DNA of 64,000 nt, taken from contig JALOCJ010000004.1 of assembly GCA_023227825.1 (NCBI GenBank), forward strand, positions 124,001-188,000, written 5' to 3'. A model generated the notes under the pieces. The model worked only from the letters and a program-made list of their open reading frames with translations. It was not told the origin of the DNA and made no database searches. The position numbers and the translations under genes were made by a program. Shown one piece after another: positions 34,615 through 42,912 of the stretch (positions within the stretch are counted from its first letter, which is position 1; each line of letters starts with the position of its first letter). Origin of the DNA: Candidatus Cloacimonas sp. Lineage in GTDB: Bacteria; Cloacimonadota; Cloacimonadia; Cloacimonadales; Cloacimonadaceae.

Positions 34615-34926
34615 TTGTATATTGTATTGAACAACATTTTTATGGACAAGCCATAAATAATGATGATATCATCCTATGATAATAAAAAAACAGGATGAAT
34701 ACTATAGGACAAAGAAAGTAATGTTTTGTTGCTCAGATATGAGAAAAAATTGAGCTGGCAATGGATACTTTACCCGATAGTTCCGTAGTTCTCAGACCTG
34801 TGATAGCAGCAGCTTTTTCCTGAAGGAAATTTCAAGACAGAATCTATGCTCCGTTCATAATTTTGATTTATAAAATTACTTTGGGGACTTAGTATAACTA
34901 CCTGGTGCTTAATCACTTATTTAGCG
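34615..34926. other. Gene-free stretch right of IS copy 2
   Basis: About 310 bases of AT-rich sequence between the IS end and the long dispersed repeat. I see no frame, RNA gene or convincing repeat in it on either strand. Confidence 0.5.
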
Positions 34927-35151
34927 ATCCCGTAACACTGCCGTAACGATCCTGTAACACTTCTTTAACTTTGTTAAGGAGTCGTTAAAGAAATGTTAAT
35001 GCAGCATAAAAGATTCAACTTGGGAGGAAATAATGCACTGTCCAAAAACAGGTAAAGGTCTCACCAATTACAGGCTAAGTTATTACAACCTAAAATAAAT
35101 ATTTTATTTTAAACACTATAAATTATGAACAGGCAAGAGGAAAAAAAGGTT
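34927..35151 (+). repeat. Dispersed ~215-bp repeat, copy 2
   Basis: Matches 4671-4886 in the same orientation. The perfect inverted repeat TTCTTTAAC/GTTAAAGAA and the stretch GTTAATGCAGCATAAAAGAT are kept. The segment between them and the end (TGAACAGGCAAGAGG) differs mainly by substitutions and small indels. The upstream edge has reiterated CGTAACA units in place of the CTTTAACGA units of copy 1. This implies that the left border is itself a small tandem repeat. Confidence 0.7.
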
Positions 35152-35339
35152 ATTTTGTTTTGACTTACACTTTTTCGGTTTGTAGACCAGTTGTAGAGTG
35201 GCTATATAGGCAAAAGAGTGTGGAGTATGGTTACATTGAAGGAAGGTGAAAATTGTTAGTTACAACTTTCCATCGTTTAAATCGTGATTTTTTCACCGAG
35301 GGGCTTACGCATCTGCCGCTATTATTGTTTCGGCTTAAA

Positions 35340-35485
35340 GGGCTTTAATGTATCTTAACCCTCCCAATTTTCTCAACCTTCTAAACCCTCTAAACTTTCT
35401 CCACCCTCTCAACCTTCATTAGCTTCCAATTTATATATAAACAAATTTCCGAAATCTGTGAAATCTGCGAAATCTATGAGAGAAA
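35340..35485. repeat. Pyrimidine-rich CCCTCTCAACCTTC-type units and ATCTGYG units
   Basis: Degenerate units such as CCTCCCAATTTTCTCAACC, CTTCTAAACCCTC and CTTTCTCCACCCTC follow one another. They are followed by three ATCTGTG/ATCTGCG units as at 81-110. The region 35152-35497 holds no supported gene and lies downstream of the prepilin peptidase gene. Confidence 0.5.
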
Positions 35486-35497
35486 CCAGCTATGCGT

Positions 35498-36259
35498 TTA
35501 AATAACAGGTAGCAGCTGGAAAATTGTTTCTTCTCCTATCACAGACCATAAAACCGCTGCCAGAACAATAAAGGTGCCAAAAGCAAAGGGTTTGCTTTTA
35601 TCTCTTATAAAAATAAGGAAATAGATAATGCCCATCAGCGCAGAAAGCAAAAAGATGTAAGGTATACCTGTTAAACCAAAATAAGTTGCCAAAGCTGTAA
35701 GCAGCCAAATATCTCCTCCACCTAGTCCTTCAGTTCCGCGTATTTTCTGATAAGCCCAAGCTAAAAATAAAAGCAAACAGAAAACCACAGCTCCGGTAAC
35801 CAAGCCATTTATGATACCGACATCAGTTCCGGGAATAAAAACAAAAATGATACCTGTAATCAATAACGGAATGGATAAAACATTGGGTATTATTTGATGC
35901 AGGGCATCTATAAAAAAGACAGGTATGAGAAAAGAAAAAAGGAGGATATATTTATAGAAACGGAAATCGTGCAAGCCATAACGGAAAAACAATGCTAAAA
36001 ACAAAAGTGGAGTAATAATTTCCACTACTATATGATGCCAGTGAATCTTAGCTCCGCATTGGGAACATTTCCCTCTTAATAAAATATAACTGATAATAGG
36101 AATATTTTGATAGAAGGGAATGTGTTTTTTACAGTTCTCACAATGGGAACCGGGGAATATTATGGATTGCTTTTTAGGAATGCGGTAAATTAAAACATTG
36201 AAAAAACTCCCTAAAGCACAACCCAAAACAACAATGATGATAATTACAAAGGTTAGCAG
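35498..36259 (-). CDS. Prepilin peptidase (A24 family, PilD/GspO)
   Basis: An inner-membrane aspartic peptidase that cleaves and methylates type IV pilin or pseudopilin leaders. It has the GCALGSFFNVLIYRIP motif at the start and a cytoplasmic zinc-type site with two CxxC pairs (SHCENCKKH, GKCSQCGAK). A GLGGGDIWLL motif carries the second catalytic aspartate region, and several membrane helices follow. The first conventional start (TTG 36226) would delete the first membrane helix. The same frame continues upstream as LLTFVIIIIVVL to a CTG at 36259 that lies six bases after AAGGAG, so I extend the gene to there. The AAGGAG overlaps the stop of the preceding gene. Pilin and assembly genes are not in the window. 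Confidence 0.85.
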   Translation of the reverse strand: MLTFVIIIIVVLGCALGSFFNVLIYRIPKKQSIIFPGSHCENCKKHIPFYQNIPIISYILLRGKCSQCGAKIHWHHIVVEIITPLLFLALFFRYGLHDFRFYKYILLFSFLIPVFFIDALHQIIPNVLSIPLLITGIIFVFIPGTDVGIINGLVTGAVVFCLLLFLAWAYQKIRGTEGLGGGDIWLLTALATYFGLTGIPYIFLLSALMGIIYFLIFIRDKSKPFAFGTFIVLAAVLWSVIGEETIFQLLPVI

Positions 36260-36269
36260 ATAATACTCC

Positions 36270-36713
36270 TTACCAATTTTGCAGATAGCTATTTTTATAG
36301 GGATTCAAGATAGAACCACTAATCATTTGAAACTGAATTTGAATGTTATCCCGAGGGGTGTAACGCAGAGAAAATTCAGGAATAATACGGCTGTAATTAG
36401 CATTATCCAATTCCAGTTTACTACCGGTATTAAAACCGCCATAGTTTACAAAATTTAAGTCCAGATTCATTTCCAGTTTGGGATTGAATTTATATTTAAG
36501 ATGATTGGTATAAAGAGAAAGATAATAGCCCTCACCTGTAGAAGCGGTTCCTGCCTGAAAACCCAGGGAATGGCTCAGTGAAAGTTTATTCCAATTTAAT
36601 AGCGAAGAACCGTTATTGTTAAAAGGACTGAAATTTGGACGCGGAATGTTACTTTGAGCTGTTAGCGGTAACAGAATTAGTAACAGCATAGTAATCAGGA
36701 ATACCTTTCTCAT
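36270..36713 (-). CDS. Exported protein of unknown function
   Basis: A 147-residue protein with a clear signal peptide (VFLITMLLLILLPLTAQS). The mature part alternates hydrophobic and polar residues (LGFQAGTASTGEGYYLSLYT, then KFNPKLEMNLDLNFVNYGG and EFSLRYTPRDNIQIQFQ), as in beta-strand-rich outer-membrane or periplasmic proteins. It may be part of a small barrel. It sits directly upstream of the prepilin peptidase gene. Its TAA stop forms the start of the TAAGGAG that serves as the next ribosome site. No family is recognised. Confidence 0.65.
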   Translation of the reverse strand: MRKVFLITMLLLILLPLTAQSNIPRPNFSPFNNNGSSLLNWNKLSLSHSLGFQAGTASTGEGYYLSLYTNHLKYKFNPKLEMNLDLNFVNYGGFNTGSKLELDNANYSRIIPEFSLRYTPRDNIQIQFQMISGSILNPYKNSYLQNW

Positions 36714-36773
36714 TTTTTTCTCCTTAGCGCTTAAAATGCTCTGTAGATATTATAAGCAAAAATTATACCGATG

Positions 36774-37988
36774 TCAAACATAAATTGATTTTATGAGTTC
36801 ACCGAGGCGTTTAATGCCAATTTCAATTTGTTCCATACTGGAATAGGTATAATTCAGACGCAAACAGTTAAATCTTTCCTGCCCTTCAGGATAGAACTTA
36901 CTGCCGGGAATAAAGGTTACCAAATGGTCTTTGGCTTTATAAAAAAGGGTATCAGCATTAATATCTTCAGGAAGCCACAGCCAGATATAAATTCCACCCT
37001 TGGGTTTTGTCCATTGCACATAAACAGGCATCTCAGCAGAAAGGCAAGCTAACATCTTATCCAGATATGGTTTATAGAACTCACAAAGGTTTTTAATATG
37101 CGGTTCCATATAACCCTCAGCTAAAAATCCGGCTACAACTCTTTCGGTTGTGCAATCGGGACTGATGGTAACTTTTTGCTGCCAGGAAACCATTTTAGCA
37201 ATCAATTCCGGAGCTCCGATAGCGTAGGCAACTCGCATTCCCGGACCCAATATTTTGGAAAAAGAGACAATTTCAGTTACCAGATAAGGATTGTTCAATT
37301 CCGTTCGGGCAATGCGTAATAATGTGGGCTGTTCTTCTTCACTAAAATTTAAACGGGAATAAGGATTATCTTCCATAATAAGGATACCCTCTGTTTCACA
37401 GAACTTTAGCAATTCATAGCGGCGTTTATAGCTCATTGTGATACCTGTAGGATTTTGAAAATCGGGAATAGTGTAAAGAAACTTAATTTTCTTATTGGCA
37501 TCCCTCAAGCGTTTTACTTTCTCTGCAAAAAGGTTAAGATCAATTCCTTCATTATCCATAGAAACACTGTGAACCTCTGCTCCAACAGCTTCAAAGGCAA
37601 CAAGGGAACCCAAAAAACTGGGTGCTTCACAAAGAACAACATCTCCTTCGTTAAGTAAAGTCCGACTCATATAATAGATAGCATTAGTGGCTCCTACGGT
37701 GATCATCATATTATCCTTATTCAGATTAGGATAATTCTCCCATTTTAAGATCTCCTCTTTCAGTTGATCATCACCTTCACTATTACCATATTGAAGAACC
37801 TCTCTGCCCTGCCGGAAAACTATTTCCTGAAATAATTTGCTCAAAATCTCCGTAGGAAAAGTTGCTGGTGAAGGAAAACCTCCCGCAAAAGATATTAAAT
37901 CCGGAACATTTTTGGTAGTTGCTACCAGTTCTCTGATGAGCGACGATTTCATTGTTTTCGTTGTCTCCGAAAAGTAATTCGTAATCAT
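36774..37988 (-). CDS. PLP-dependent aminotransferase (2-aminoadipate/aromatic type)
   Basis: A 404-residue fold-type I aminotransferase. Segments typical of the LysN/KAT-II/MocR-like group are seen: LISFAGGFPSPATFP near 32, QYGNSEGD near 72, DFQNPTGITMS near 175 and EDNPYSRL near 205. The PLP lysine lies in VSFSKILGPGMRVAY near 243. Members transfer the amino group of aminoadipate, leucine, aromatic amino acids or glutamate to 2-oxoglutarate. The exact donor is not visible. It is monocistronic or loosely linked to asnS (104 bases upstream), which suits an amino-acid-fermenting lifestyle. Confidence 0.88.
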   Translation of the reverse strand: MITNYFSETTKTMKSSLIRELVATTKNVPDLISFAGGFPSPATFPTEILSKLFQEIVFRQGREVLQYGNSEGDDQLKEEILKWENYPNLNKDNMMITVGATNAIYYMSRTLLNEGDVVLCEAPSFLGSLVAFEAVGAEVHSVSMDNEGIDLNLFAEKVKRLRDANKKIKFLYTIPDFQNPTGITMSYKRRYELLKFCETEGILIMEDNPYSRLNFSEEEQPTLLRIARTELNNPYLVTEIVSFSKILGPGMRVAYAIGAPELIAKMVSWQQKVTISPDCTTERVVAGFLAEGYMEPHIKNLCEFYKPYLDKMLACLSAEMPVYVQWTKPKGGIYIWLWLPEDINADTLFYKAKDHLVTFIPGSKFYPEGQERFNCLRLNYTYSSMEQIEIGIKRLGELIKSIYV

Positions 37989-38092
37989 TCTTCTATCCTT
38001 ATATTTTTATTTTTATTTTAGTTAGAACCTAAGAACCGAAATAACAGGAATCAAGCAACAGCTTTCATCAATGAAACAGAATTCCGATATGT

Positions 38093-39388
38093 TTAGGGAT
38101 AAATTCTATAAATCATTCGGGGAAAAGGTATCGTTTCTCTAATATGAGGAGTTCCACTCAGCCAGGTAACAAGTCGTTCCAAACCAATTCCAAAACCACT
38201 GTGAGGGACAGAACCATATTTACGCAAGTCCAGAAACCATTGGTAATCTTCCAAAGGCATCTTTTCCGCTTGCATTCTGGAAAGTAAAAGCTCGTAATTG
38301 TCCTCACGCTGACTTCCCCCAATCAATTCTCCAAAACCTTCTGGAGCTATTAAATCATCCCCTAAAACCAAATTTGGATTCAAGGGATCGCGTTTCATAT
38401 AAAATGCTTTAATTTCTTTGGGCCAGCGTTCTACAAAAACAGGAACTGCAGAATCTTCTGTTAACAAAACCTCATCCTGGGCACCCAAATCTTTACTATG
38501 CGTTATATCACTGCCTTTTTGGCGTAATAATTCTACTGCCTCATAATGAGTCATCCGCTTAAAGGTAGCATCTGCCGATTTTAATGCTTCCGTGTTTCGT
38601 TCCAGAATTTGCAGTTCCAGGGCACACTGAGCAAGAACTGTTCGGATAACATAACGAATAAGTTCTTCCTGAATTTGCATATTTTCTTCGTGCTCCACAA
38701 AAGCTGCTTCAGCATCCATCATCCAAAACTCGGTTAAATGTTTACGGGTTTTGGAACGCTCAGCTCTAAAAACGGGACCAAAATCATAAACCCTGCCAAA
38801 ACTCATAATTCCTGTTTCCAGATATAGCTGACCCGATTGGGAAAGATATGCTTTGCCTTCGTCAAAATATTCCAGCTCAAAGAGGGTTGTTGTTCCTTCA
38901 CACGCATTGGGTGTAAGAATAGGCGAATCAAAACGGATGAAATTATGCTCGTTCAAATAGTTGCAAATAGCATAATAGACGGTATGCCGAATGCGTAAAA
39001 CAGCCCATTGCTTTTGAGAACGAATCCAAAGATGCCTGTTGGATAATAAAAAATCGGGTCCGTGTTCTTTCTTACCTATAGGATATTCATCCGCAATTTG
39101 AATGGGCTCAATTTTAGTAACCTGCAGTTCAAAAACTCCTTCTTGCTTGGGATGGGGTTTAGGTATCCCGCAAATTATTACGGATGACTCCAGGGTAAGA
39201 TGTTTTGCTGTCTCAAATGCCTCTTCACCCAAATCCGGTTGAAAAGCAACTGTTTGAACTTCTCCTGTCCCATCCCTTAAAATTATGAACAGCAGTTTTC
39301 CGCTATGACGAATATTACGCACCCAGCCCTTAAGGCGAACTTCCTGTCCTATATACTTTTCTATATCTTTAATAAATACATCCTGCAT
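38093..39388 (-). CDS. asnS: Asparaginyl-tRNA synthetase
   Basis: Class IIb synthetase of 431 residues. It has an N-terminal OB-fold anticodon-binding domain (VRLKGWVRNIRHSGKLLFI), the motif 2 region VYDFGPVFRAERSKTRKHL and the final motif 3 GFGIGLERLVTWL. The segment FWMMDAEAAF distinguishes the AsnRS group from AspRS. Its presence means that this organism charges tRNA-Asn directly. It lies 15 bases after the Gfo/Idh/MocA gene and may share its transcript. Confidence 0.94.
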   Translation of the reverse strand: MQDVFIKDIEKYIGQEVRLKGWVRNIRHSGKLLFIILRDGTGEVQTVAFQPDLGEEAFETAKHLTLESSVIICGIPKPHPKQEGVFELQVTKIEPIQIADEYPIGKKEHGPDFLLSNRHLWIRSQKQWAVLRIRHTVYYAICNYLNEHNFIRFDSPILTPNACEGTTTLFELEYFDEGKAYLSQSGQLYLETGIMSFGRVYDFGPVFRAERSKTRKHLTEFWMMDAEAAFVEHEENMQIQEELIRYVIRTVLAQCALELQILERNTEALKSADATFKRMTHYEAVELLRQKGSDITHSKDLGAQDEVLLTEDSAVPVFVERWPKEIKAFYMKRDPLNPNLVLGDDLIAPEGFGELIGGSQREDNYELLLSRMQAEKMPLEDYQWFLDLRKYGSVPHSGFGIGLERLVTWLSGTPHIRETIPFPRMIYRIYP

Positions 39389-39403
39389 ACTCTTTTTCCT
39401 GTA

Positions 39404-40396
39404 TCATAGGTTTATTTTGGAATTTTGTGTTTGAATTTGGTTTATAATCATAGTAGCTATTTCCAAAGCTCTGGTTCCTGCTTCTCCATCTACAATCGGC
39501 TTTTTGTTATTTTTAATACAATCAATAAATGACTCCAGTTCCAAAGTTAAAGCATCCTTACCCAACTCGCTGACATCATAGTTTTGAATATCCACCAGCT
39601 GTTCTGGCTTAATATTATTTGCCCCTTCCAAAATTTGATATAGAACTGCTTGGATGTTAGCTCTCTTTTTAATAACCTGCACCTGCTTGGTTAAAAAATC
39701 CATTTTCATATAAGCATCTCGCTGGAAAAATCTTAAAATCCGTTCCTGCTTAAGCGAAACCCGAGATGAAGTTACATTGGCAACAGCACCATTGGCAAAT
39801 TCAATACGCGCATTGGCAATATCTATAGTAGGAGTAAAAATACCCACTCCGCTGGCTTTAATATCAGTAACGGGACTATGCACAAAGCTCAATATCAGGT
39901 CTATATCGTGAATCATTAAATCCAGCACTACCGGAACATCCGTTCCTCGTGGCTGAAAAGTGGAAATCCTTTGTGATTCAACAAACAGCGGATTATTGAT
40001 TTCATTTTCTATTTTCAGGATAACAGGATTGAATCTTTCTATATGCCCTACCTGAAGAATAAGATTCTTTTCGGAAGCAAGTTTCAGCAAGTCCTTTGCT
40101 TGAGTCAACTCACTGGTAATCGGTTTTTCTATAAAAATATGCTTTCCCGCAAGTAAGGCAGCCTTAGCCAGTTCATAATGAGCGGTGGTCGTTGCTGCAA
40201 TATCTATTGCTTCGCAGGCAGATAACAGTTCAAAAAAGCTGTTAAAAGACACAGTGTTTATCTGCTTTGATATTTCCTTCGCACGCTGTTTATTAATATC
40301 ATAAATGCCTACTAATTCAGCGTCCTCAATGTTTTTAAACTTTTGAGTATGATGTTGACCCAAATGGCCAACTCCAACAACGCCAACTTTTATCAT
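39404..40396 (-). CDS. Gfo/Idh/MocA-family NAD(P)-dependent oxidoreductase
   Basis: A 330-residue protein with the N-terminal Rossmann motif GVVGVGHLGQHH and the family signature EKPIT near 92. GHIERFNP near 116 is followed by the substrate domain (DLMIHDIDLIL, with the usual catalytic histidine region). Family members oxidise or reduce sugars and sugar nucleotides, often in envelope polysaccharide or lipid A synthesis. The GHIERFNP form is common in the sugar-nucleotide oxidases. It overlaps the upstream dehydrogenase gene by four bases (ATGA), implying joint translation. The substrate is not known. Confidence 0.85.
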   Translation of the reverse strand: MIKVGVVGVGHLGQHHTQKFKNIEDAELVGIYDINKQRAKEISKQINTVSFNSFFELLSACEAIDIAATTTAHYELAKAALLAGKHIFIEKPITSELTQAKDLLKLASEKNLILQVGHIERFNPVILKIENEINNPLFVESQRISTFQPRGTDVPVVLDLMIHDIDLILSFVHSPVTDIKASGVGIFTPTIDIANARIEFANGAVANVTSSRVSLKQERILRFFQRDAYMKMDFLTKQVQVIKKRANIQAVLYQILEGANNIKPEQLVDIQNYDVSELGKDALTLELESFIDCIKNNKKPIVDGEAGTRALEIATMIINQIQTQNSKINL

Positions 40397-41346
40397 TTCT
40401 TATATCTTTGAGAAAGAACCTGCAACATATCGGTTGTCATTGCAGCAAGGTCATAGACAGGTTTCCAACCCCATTCTTCCATTGCTGCCGTTTGGTTCAT
40501 AGAATTGGGCCAGCTTTCTGCGATGGATTGTCTTACAGGGTCAATTTGATAATCAATTGTAAATTCGGGGATATGTTTTCTAATTTCGTCAGCAATCATT
40601 TCGGGCTCAATACTCATTGCCGTAACATTAAAACAATTGCGGTGTTTTAACTTCCCGGGGTCTGCTTCCATAAGCTCCACACAGGCACGTAAGGCATCCG
40701 GCATATACATCATATCCAAATAAGTACCGGGTTTCAAATAACAAGTATAATGTTTATTTTTAATGGCTTCATAATAAATCTCAACCGCATAATCCGTTGT
40801 GCCACCTCCAGGAAGAGTTACATTGGAAATAATTCCCGGATAACGAACTCCTCGGGCATCTACCCGATATTTTAAGAAATAATAGTCACTCCAAAGCTCA
40901 GCAGCAACTTTGGAGATGCCATAAATGGTAGTAGGACGCATAATTGTATCCTGCGGAGTATTGTCCAAAGGCGTAGAAGGACCAAAAGCACCAATAGATG
41001 AAGGTGTAAAAACAGCACCTTGAACTTCCCGCATCACTTCCAGGGAATTTATCAAACTGCCCATATTGATGTTCCAAGCCATTACGGGATTAGCTTCACC
41101 TTTGGCGGAAAGAACAGCTACCAGATTGATAATAGTATCAATTCTGTATTTTTTGACTACCTCAAACATCTTGTCCGCTTCCATAGCATCCATATTTTCA
41201 CAGGGACCCCCTTCCCGAATTTCCGGTATTAAAGGTGTGCTGCGATAGGCAGCTACAACTGCATTTGAGCCATAAAGCTTACGCAAATAAGGAACAAGTT
41301 CCGAACCAATTTGACCTGCCGCTCCAATAACCAGAATGTTTTTCAT
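40393..41346 (-). CDS. L-threonine 3-dehydrogenase, extended SDR type
   Basis: A 317-residue NAD-dependent enzyme of the epimerase-like type. The cofactor motif is GAAGQIGSELVPYLRKLYG and the catalytic segment TPSSIGAFGP. The Tyr-Lys pair is in YGISKVAAELW, and YLDMMYMPDALRA is a feature of the SDR-type threonine dehydrogenases. It oxidises threonine to 2-amino-3-oxobutyrate, which a glycine C-acetyltransferase (not in the window) would split to glycine and acetyl-CoA. With glyA this fits amino-acid fermentation. First gene of a run tdh-Gfo-asnS. Confidence 0.88.
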   Translation of the reverse strand: MKNILVIGAAGQIGSELVPYLRKLYGSNAVVAAYRSTPLIPEIREGGPCENMDAMEADKMFEVVKKYRIDTIINLVAVLSAKGEANPVMAWNINMGSLINSLEVMREVQGAVFTPSSIGAFGPSTPLDNTPQDTIMRPTTIYGISKVAAELWSDYYFLKYRVDARGVRYPGIISNVTLPGGGTTDYAVEIYYEAIKNKHYTCYLKPGTYLDMMYMPDALRACVELMEADPGKLKHRNCFNVTAMSIEPEMIADEIRKHIPEFTIDYQIDPVRQSIAESWPNSMNQTAAMEEWGWKPVYDLAAMTTDMLQVLSQRYKK

Positions 41347-41535
41347 TTCTTAACTCCGTTTATATTCTAATTTACTTTATTACCTTGTTTTTTTTCTGCT
41401 CTGCCTTGTCAATTGTTTTTCCTGTTAAACATCTGGCACTTTTTTGGCTAGTAAAGGGTATAAATACCCTCCTACCAAAGATTATAAATGTCACTAAGCA
41501 AAAACTGGTAAAAGGAAAAATAAAAAAATACATAA

Positions 41536-41667
41536 ATGGGAGTTATTGAGACAGGTAGAGGTAATGCAACCGTGATTCCTCCAATTTTGGTTGACAAATA
41601 TATGCAGCTGATTGGGAAGGATACTAAGGGGGGATACTTTTTAACTTTACCACTCAATGTGCGATGA
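41536..41667 (+). other. Short frame and hairpin in the gap before the leader module
   Basis: The gap 41347-41656 holds a 43-codon frame MGVIETGRGNATVIPPILVD...LPLNVR. It reads protein-like but has no ribosome site, and its stop lies inside the leader module. It may be a decayed gene end. Upstream, GGGTATAAATACCC (about 41456-41469) is a small palindrome. The preceding bases GGCTAGTAAAGGGTATAA recur at about 42098-42115, in front of the ATG at 42130. Confidence 0.25.
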
Positions 41668-41896
41668 AAGAAATTTTTAACTGTTTAAAAACAAGCCCCG
41701 GCAATTTATTTGATATGCGCCTTCTTAGCAAAGTAGCTTTTTATGAAAAAGAACTTGACTTGGATTAAAGAGATGAAAATAATACAAAAGGTTGTTTGAC
41801 CTTACATAGATTGTGAGTAACGAGGGATATTAAATACCCTCAAAGAACCTGAGAAACAAGGAGTTGGAATGGACACCAACATTTGGGACTCAACAG
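41657..41896 (+). promoter_or_regulatory. Promoter and structured leader module, copy 2
   Basis: About 240 bases that match the minus strand at 33831-33590. TTGACT (41755-41760), a 17-base spacer and AATAAT (41778-41783) form a good sigma70 promoter. The leader then contains GAGGG/CCCTC (41822-41841) and GTTGG/CCAAC (41863-41880) inverted repeats, with the sequence GATTGTGAGTAACGAGGGAT unchanged. The gene ATG (41926, preceded by AAGGAGG) follows 30 bases later. Confidence 0.7.
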
Positions 41897-41925
41897 ATAA
41901 TATCCTAAAACCTAAGGAGGTTATA

Positions 41926-42198
41926 ATGGATGATCGCATTAAGAAACCGTATGAATTTGATTTACAGAAACTTTTCGAAACCGTAGGTAATAAAGAAACC
42001 GATTTTGATAGTTTCGTAAATTACCAATTCGAAGCTGATATGAAAAAGATATCTACTATATCTGAACTAGATTTTATTCTAAAAAATTTAAAAGAATGGC
42101 TAGTAAAGGGTATAAGTAGGAGTAGAGAGATGGGTAAATACCGTAATATGTTGCTTGTCACATGGTTTGTTATGATGCTATGTTGCTCGATAGCGTAG
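41926..42198 (+). CDS. Short protein with C-terminal membrane segment, unknown
   Basis: A strong ribosome site (AAGGAGGTTATA) precedes the ATG. The 90 residues are acidic and helical (KPYEFDLQKLFETVGNKET, then SELDFILKNLKEWLVKG) and end with YRNMLLVTWFVMMLCCSIA at a TAG. The frame stays open beyond that TAG and joins the broken gene described next. Either this is a separate small protein with a tail anchor, or it is a fusion of a short leader gene and the start of the next gene. I do not recognise a family. Confidence 0.4.
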   Translation: MDDRIKKPYEFDLQKLFETVGNKETDFDSFVNYQFEADMKKISTISELDFILKNLKEWLVKGISRSREMGKYRNMLLVTWFVMMLCCSIA

Positions 42199-42903
42199 GC
42201 AACCTCTTTTGAAGATGACTTCCAAGTGGAGTAAGAGGCTCAAAATGATATGCTGGCTTATGTGCAATCAACTTTCCCACATCGATTTGGTATTGATCTG
42301 CAAGCGGGAGATTATGTCCGTTATGAGATTGCGGATCACCATTCCCAAAGGGAAGAGCCGGAACTATGCAGCCTGGAGGTTACAGAGCGCATTGCCAATG
42401 TCGCTACAATCAAGGAAGAATTCGAAGGGAACATCCTCTATTACCGAATTGATCTTCAGAGTAATACCCTGCTCGAGTATTGGGGATATGATGAGGACGG
42501 GATAGAGCAAAGACCATTACTGCTTTCTTCTTCTGAAGTGGAATCAAGAATGCTGAATATGAAAAGTCAAAACGGCAAATCAAGTAATCCCAATTTACCG
42601 GAAGGCATAGCTAAGCCTGTGTTTTCGAGTTTAGCTCAAAGAGAGAACTTCTCGCTGGGAAGATCAAGCTTGAATTGCCTTGTGAGAGCTATTGATGTTC
42701 CGGTTGTTGAAGACATAACTCCCGATTTCAGACAAGCTGTTCAAGAACTAACCAAGGTCTATTTCTCGGAAGCGGTGCCAAAGCTATTGCCAGCTAAGCT
42801 GATGGCAGCGTATCTGGATAATCCTGAAGTTTTTGACGGTAATGCAGGACTGGTAAAACAAAGTAAATACCAAATCAATGATTTCCACAGATCAGATAGA
42901 TAG
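42130..42903 (+). pseudogene. Secreted protein gene interrupted by two in-frame stops
   Basis: From ATG 42130 (AGGAG seven bases before it) one frame encodes a signal peptide (RNMLLVTWFVMMLCCSIA), then TAG at 42196, ATSFEDDFQVE, TAA at 42232, and EAQNDMLAYVQSTFPHRFGI onward to TAG at 42901. Restoring CAG and CAA at the two stops gives a plausible precursor. The remaining part of about 220 residues (FGIDLQAGDYVRYEIADHHS, LYYRIDLQSNTLLEYWGYD) is not recognised. From ATG 42250 a 217-residue protein could be made but it would lack a signal peptide. It precedes two lipoprotein genes in the same direction. Confidence 0.7.
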
Positions 42904-42912
42904 GAGGAAGAG

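Noticed and set aside
25639..42234. Genome-wide reassignment of TAA/TAG as glutamine or tyrosine
   Set aside because: Housekeeping genes here (glyA, arsR, kdsD, acyP, the sigma factor, the C25 gene) use TAA or TAG as true stops, and the in-frame stops occur only in accessory genes. Decay is simpler.
42209..42505. 98-residue plus-strand frame
   Set aside because: It is a shifted reading of the broken secreted-protein gene. The homologous-looking frame is the one from 42130/42250.
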